Shown piece after piece: positions 6,360 through 8,046 of a DNA stretch of 8,046 nt; positions within the stretch are counted from its first letter, which is position 1, and each line of letters begins with the position of its first letter. Where the stretch lies: assembly GCA_937128575.1 (NCBI GenBank), contig CAKZMN010000259.1:1-8046 (forward strand), given 5' to 3'. Origin of the DNA: an uncultured Alphaproteobacteria bacterium. Lineage in GTDB: Bacteria > Pseudomonadota > Alphaproteobacteria > Micavibrionales > Micavibrionaceae. The position numbers and the translations under genes were made by a program. Below the pieces are notes generated by a model. The model ran no database searches and was not told the DNA's origin. It was given only the letters and a program-made list of their open reading frames with translations.

Positions 6360-7419
6360 TTGATGCACTCCTTCGTTCTACCGTGCTATCGATCCCTATC
6401 GCTTGTGAGATATGGGTAAAGCCATCGCGCTTAAGTAAAGCGAGCAAATCATTGTTGATTGAATTCACAACGCCGGGGCCTTTGAAAATTAAACCGGAAT
6501 ATAGCTGCACAAGGCTTGCGCCCGCTTTGATTTTTTCGTAAGCATCCGCGCCGGATGATATCCCGCCCACGCCAATGATCGGCATCTTCCCATCGGTTAG
6601 CTCATAAAAGCTACGGATGATCGCGGTTGATTTGTCGCCCACTGGCTTGCCGCTCAGGCCGCCTTGGCGCTTCGCAAATTTCTCAGGTAAATTTGCCGGG
6701 CGATCAAGTGTTGTATTGGTCAAAATAAGACCATCAATCTTCGCCTCCATAACGGCGCTAGCCAGTTCTTCTTGCTGCGCTTTGTCTAGATCAGGTGCAA
6801 GCTTTAGCAAAATCGGAGGAGGGTGGTCGCCGCATGATTTTGCGCGCTCTGCCTTCACCGCCGCGAGCAGTTCTAACAAAGGCTCGCGCTTTTGCAAATC
6901 ACGCAGGCCCGGTGTGTTGGGTGATGAAATATTCACGGTTAAATAATCCGCCATCGGCCCAAGCATCTTAATCAGGACGCTATAATCTTTCGCGGGCTCG
7001 CTCTGGCTTTTATTCATACCAATATTAACGCCAATAACGCCCGCGGGGCGCTGGCGTGATCCAAGAAACTTACTGAGATTGGTTTTAAACATGTTCATGC
7101 CGCCATTGGGGAAGCCCATGCGGTTAATCACGGCCTCTTGCTCTGGGCAGCGGAAAATGCGCGGCTTATCATTACCATGTTGCGGCTTGGGTGTTACGGT
7201 GCCGGCTTCGACGAAACCGAACCCCAGCTTAAAGGCGGGGCCAATCACCTCGGCATTTTTATCAAAGCCCGCGGATAGGCCGACAGGGTTGGGGAATTTA
7301 AGTCCCCAAATTTCAGATAACCCACAAGTAGAAAGCCAAACCAAGTTAAATTGACTGTTAAGTTCCCCAAGCTTTTCGTAAGACCTTAAAAGGTAAAACG
7401 TCATCCAGTATGTATTCAT
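6352..7419 (-). CDS. pyrD: Dihydroorotate dehydrogenase (quinone), class 2
   Basis: PyrD oxidises dihydroorotate to orotate with FMN and passes electrons to membrane quinone, the fourth step of UMP synthesis. The motifs are complete: FPNPVGLSAGFDKNAE (42-57), VEAGTVTPKPQ (70-80), INRMGFPNGG (98-107), GVNIGMNK (130-137), VNISSPNTPGLRDLQ (162-176) with the class 2 catalytic Ser (probably 166), then LLKLAPDL, GLILTNTT, GLSGKPV and IIGVGGISSG for FMN phosphate. I chose ATG 7419 for its GGAGA site 5 nt upstream; this gives 355 residues, normal for the family. The ATG at 7491 would add 24 residues read through an inverted repeat. Residues 1-37 are odd. They lack the usual PExAH signature of the quinone-binding N-terminus, and their DNA is AT-rich (about 35 percent GC against nearly 60 percent just downstream). 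The 5' end may therefore be foreign or misjoined. Confidence 0.9.
   Translation of the reverse strand: MNTYWMTFYLLRSYEKLGELNSQFNLVWLSTCGLSEIWGLKFPNPVGLSAGFDKNAEVIGPAFKLGFGFVEAGTVTPKPQHGNDKPRIFRCPEQEAVINRMGFPNGGMNMFKTNLSKFLGSRQRPAGVIGVNIGMNKSQSEPAKDYSVLIKMLGPMADYLTVNISSPNTPGLRDLQKREPLLELLAAVKAERAKSCGDHPPPILLKLAPDLDKAQQEELASAVMEAKIDGLILTNTTLDRPANLPEKFAKRQGGLSGKPVGDKSTAIIRSFYELTDGKMPIIGVGGISSGADAYEKIKAGASLVQLYSGLIFKGPGVVNSINNDLLALLKRDGFTHISQAIGIDSTVERRSASNG
6368..6371 (-). promoter_or_regulatory. Ribosome binding site deciding the EAL gene start
   Basis: Minus strand GGAG, inside the end of pyrD, lies 8 nt before ATG 6359. A GTG at 6368 overlaps this site and so has no site of its own, which favours the ATG. 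Confidence 0.6.
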
Positions 7420-7424
7420 TGTAA

Positions 7425-7429
7425 TCTCC
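7425..7429 (-). promoter_or_regulatory. Ribosome binding site of pyrD
   Basis: Minus strand GGAGA, 5 nt before ATG 7419, is the best start signal in the region and supports the shorter pyrD frame. Confidence 0.55.
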
Positions 7430-7433
7430 AAAG

Positions 7434-7464
7434 TGGTTCCATGGTCGCCATAACCATGAAACCA
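7434..7464. repeat. Inverted repeat upstream of pyrD
   Basis: Twelve-base arms (7434-7445 TGGTTCCATGGT and 7453-7464 ACCATGAAACCA) pair at 11 of 12 positions around a 7-nt loop, ending 4 nt before the pyrD ribosome site in transcription order. It could form a leader hairpin affecting translation or act as an operator. No U-run follows, so it is not a typical terminator. It also explains why the longer frame from 7491 reads FHGYGDHG. Confidence 0.5.
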
Positions 7465-7497
7465 ATATAAACAGTGTTTGCTTAATGTCAATACGTA

Positions 7498-7520
7498 TTT
7501 TTAATTATTTTAATTAAAAA
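7498..7520. repeat. All-AT inverted repeat
   Basis: TTTTTAATTA and TAATTAAAAA form perfect 10-bp arms around TTT in the gap between pyrD and the Zn-ribbon gene. With no G or C it would form only a weak hairpin. It may be an AT-rich upstream promoter element, or reflect the very low GC here. Confidence 0.3.
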
Positions 7521-7533
7521 CCAGACCAAGAGT

Positions 7534-7539
7534 ATTATA
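7534..7539 (-). promoter_or_regulatory. Candidate -10 box (TATAAT) towards pyrD
   Basis: The minus strand reads GATATAATAC about 115 nt before the pyrD ATG. No good -35 is found at 16-18 bp spacing, and local GC is only about 20 percent, so a chance match is quite possible. Confidence 0.25.
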
Positions 7540-7641
7540 TCATCATTAGTGATACTATTTTGTAACAAAGATGATACATTCAAAGCAAAAAGAACAGTAA
7601 AATATTAGGAGGGCGACTTTAATTTAAAAAATAAGTATACA

Positions 7642-7851
7642 ATGCAACATCCTAATTATTCGTGTCCAAAGTGTGAGAACAGAACGTATCAAGTAGCAGA
7701 ACTGAGAGCTACAGGCGGAACGTTGTCTAAAATATTTGATATTCAAACTGAAAAATATACCTCTGTTACTTGTGATAGGTGTACATACACAGAGTTTTAC
7801 AAGGCGAAAACAAGTGCCATAAGTAATATATTTGATTTGTTTACGAGTTAA
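7642..7851 (+). CDS. Small Zn-ribbon protein (predicted nucleic-acid-binding, DUF2082/COG3478 type)
   Basis: The 69-residue protein carries two CxxC knuckles, CPKC at 8-11 and CDRC at 44-47, which should bind one zinc. Between and after them are the family phrases ATGGTLSKIFDIQTEKY (23-39), YTEFYKAKTS (49-58) and a hydrophobic NIFDLF end. This layout fits the DUF2082 zinc-ribbon family, annotated as putative nucleic-acid-binding but with no established function to my knowledge. Length is normal and the gene looks intact. ATG 7642 is the only in-frame start. No Shine-Dalgarno lies close by, which is common in Bacteroidota. All Arg codons are AGA or AGG and GC is about 35 percent, unlike the CGC-rich minus-strand block. 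The stop overlaps the mgtE stop by 4 nt. Foreign origin relative to the pyrD-yejE block is likely. Confidence 0.85.
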   Translation: MQHPNYSCPKCENRTYQVAELRATGGTLSKIFDIQTEKYTSVTCDRCTYTEFYKAKTSAISNIFDLFTS

Positions 7852-8045
7852 ATTTGCAATATAGTTTTAGCAATCCAAAAGTAAATTAAAATGCCAAAAA
7901 TATCATTGCTTGTAGTTATAAATGGACCAGTAGCAATGGCAGGGTCAATATTACGTTTGTGCAAAAATAACGGGATAAAAGTTACAATAATGCACGCAAC
8001 AATTATCACAACAAATAGAGAAATAGATATGGCTAATGCGGTTAG
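7848..8045 (-). CDS. mgtE: MgtE family magnesium transporter, C-terminal end (partial)
   Basis: Only the last 65 residues are in the window; the rest lies beyond the right edge. They contain a hydrophobic helix (about LAISISLFVVIIVACIIVTF), the short loop HKRNIDPAIATGPFITTSND and a final helix ending in ILQI. This matches the last two membrane helices of MgtE, a homodimeric Mg channel of the inner membrane gated by cytoplasmic CBS domains. The Asp in TTSND corresponds, as I recall, to the pore Asp that coordinates Mg. The TTSND wording is what I associate with Bacteroidota MgtE, whereas proteobacterial forms more often have TTLVD. GC is about 32 percent. The gene converges on the Zn-ribbon gene and shares TTAA with its stop codon, with no room for a terminator between them. 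Confidence 0.85.
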   Translation of the reverse strand, partial: LTALAISISLFVVIIVACIIVTFIPLFLHKRNIDPAIATGPFITTSNDIFGILIYFWIAKTILQI

Positions 8046-8046
8046 C

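Larger units (their letters stand above)
7420..7641. other. AT-rich intergenic region between divergent pyrD and the Zn-ribbon gene
   Basis: This 222-nt gap holds two inverted repeats, a possible minus-strand -10 box and an AGGAGGG at 7607-7613. The AGGAGGG lies 28 nt before the ATG at 7642, too far to be its ribosome site, and no other start codon is suitably placed after it. Hand-counted GC is about 20 percent over 7501-7560. I see no coding sequence here. Confidence 0.5.

Noticed and set aside
6178..6363. Plus-strand 61-residue Ala/Thr-rich frame
   Set aside because: It is the antisense of the membrane helices of the EAL-like protein; the hydrophobic look comes from that.
7289..7309. Hairpin TTGGGGA-n7-TCCCCAA as a regulatory site or terminator
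   Set aside because: It lies inside the conserved GLKFPNP codons of pyrD with no U-run; coding constraint explains it.
7420..7491. Extending pyrD upstream to the ATG at 7491
   Set aside because: The extra 24 residues read through an inverted repeat and have no ribosome site, while ATG 7419 has GGAGA and gives a normal length.

Overview
The window looks mainly like a piece of a mid-GC alphaproteobacterial chromosome. The protein set supports this: YejA/YejB/YejE-type ABC importer subunits, a KdsB of the form with a PFSGTT segment, a TipF-like degenerate EAL protein and a class 2 dihydroorotate dehydrogenase (PyrD). From about 340 to 7300 every real gene lies on the minus strand. In transcription order they are pyrD, a membrane-anchored EAL-like protein, yejA, kdsB, a histidine-phosphatase-family protein, yejB and the 5' part of yejE. 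Start/stop overlaps (pyrD/EAL 8 nt, yejA/kdsB ATGA, yejB/yejE ATGA) point to one or a few operons, with possible internal promoters before yejA (5018-5093) and yejB (1654-1739).

The two ends do not fit that block. At the left, the plus strand carries the interior of an FAD-dependent oxidoreductase of the 3-ketosteroid-dehydrogenase-like type. It is open from base 1 and loses family resemblance at about 336. On the opposite strand yejE loses resemblance at about 311. The two partial genes therefore meet tail to tail across some 25 bases that fit both families, which is a recombination or amplification/assembly junction rather than a normal gene boundary. At the right, from about 7300 onward, GC falls to roughly 20-35 percent by hand count and codon use changes. 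This end holds a small Zn-ribbon protein (plus strand) and the C-terminus of an MgtE magnesium transporter (minus strand), both resembling Bacteroidota versions. The first 37 or so codons of pyrD share the AT-rich composition and lack the usual N-terminal signature.

Functionally, the core joins pyrimidine synthesis (pyrD), a probable non-catalytic c-di-GMP-responsive membrane protein, peptide or muropeptide import (yejA, yejB, yejE) and CMP-Kdo synthesis for lipopolysaccharide (kdsB). The least expected arrangement is kdsB plus the phosphatase-family gene lying between yejA and yejB. I saw no CRISPR array, tRNA, rRNA, transposase or clear rho-independent terminator. I did not find a convincing new defence or mobile system. 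The points most worth following up are the two junctions, the split yej cluster and two proteins with altered catalytic motifs.
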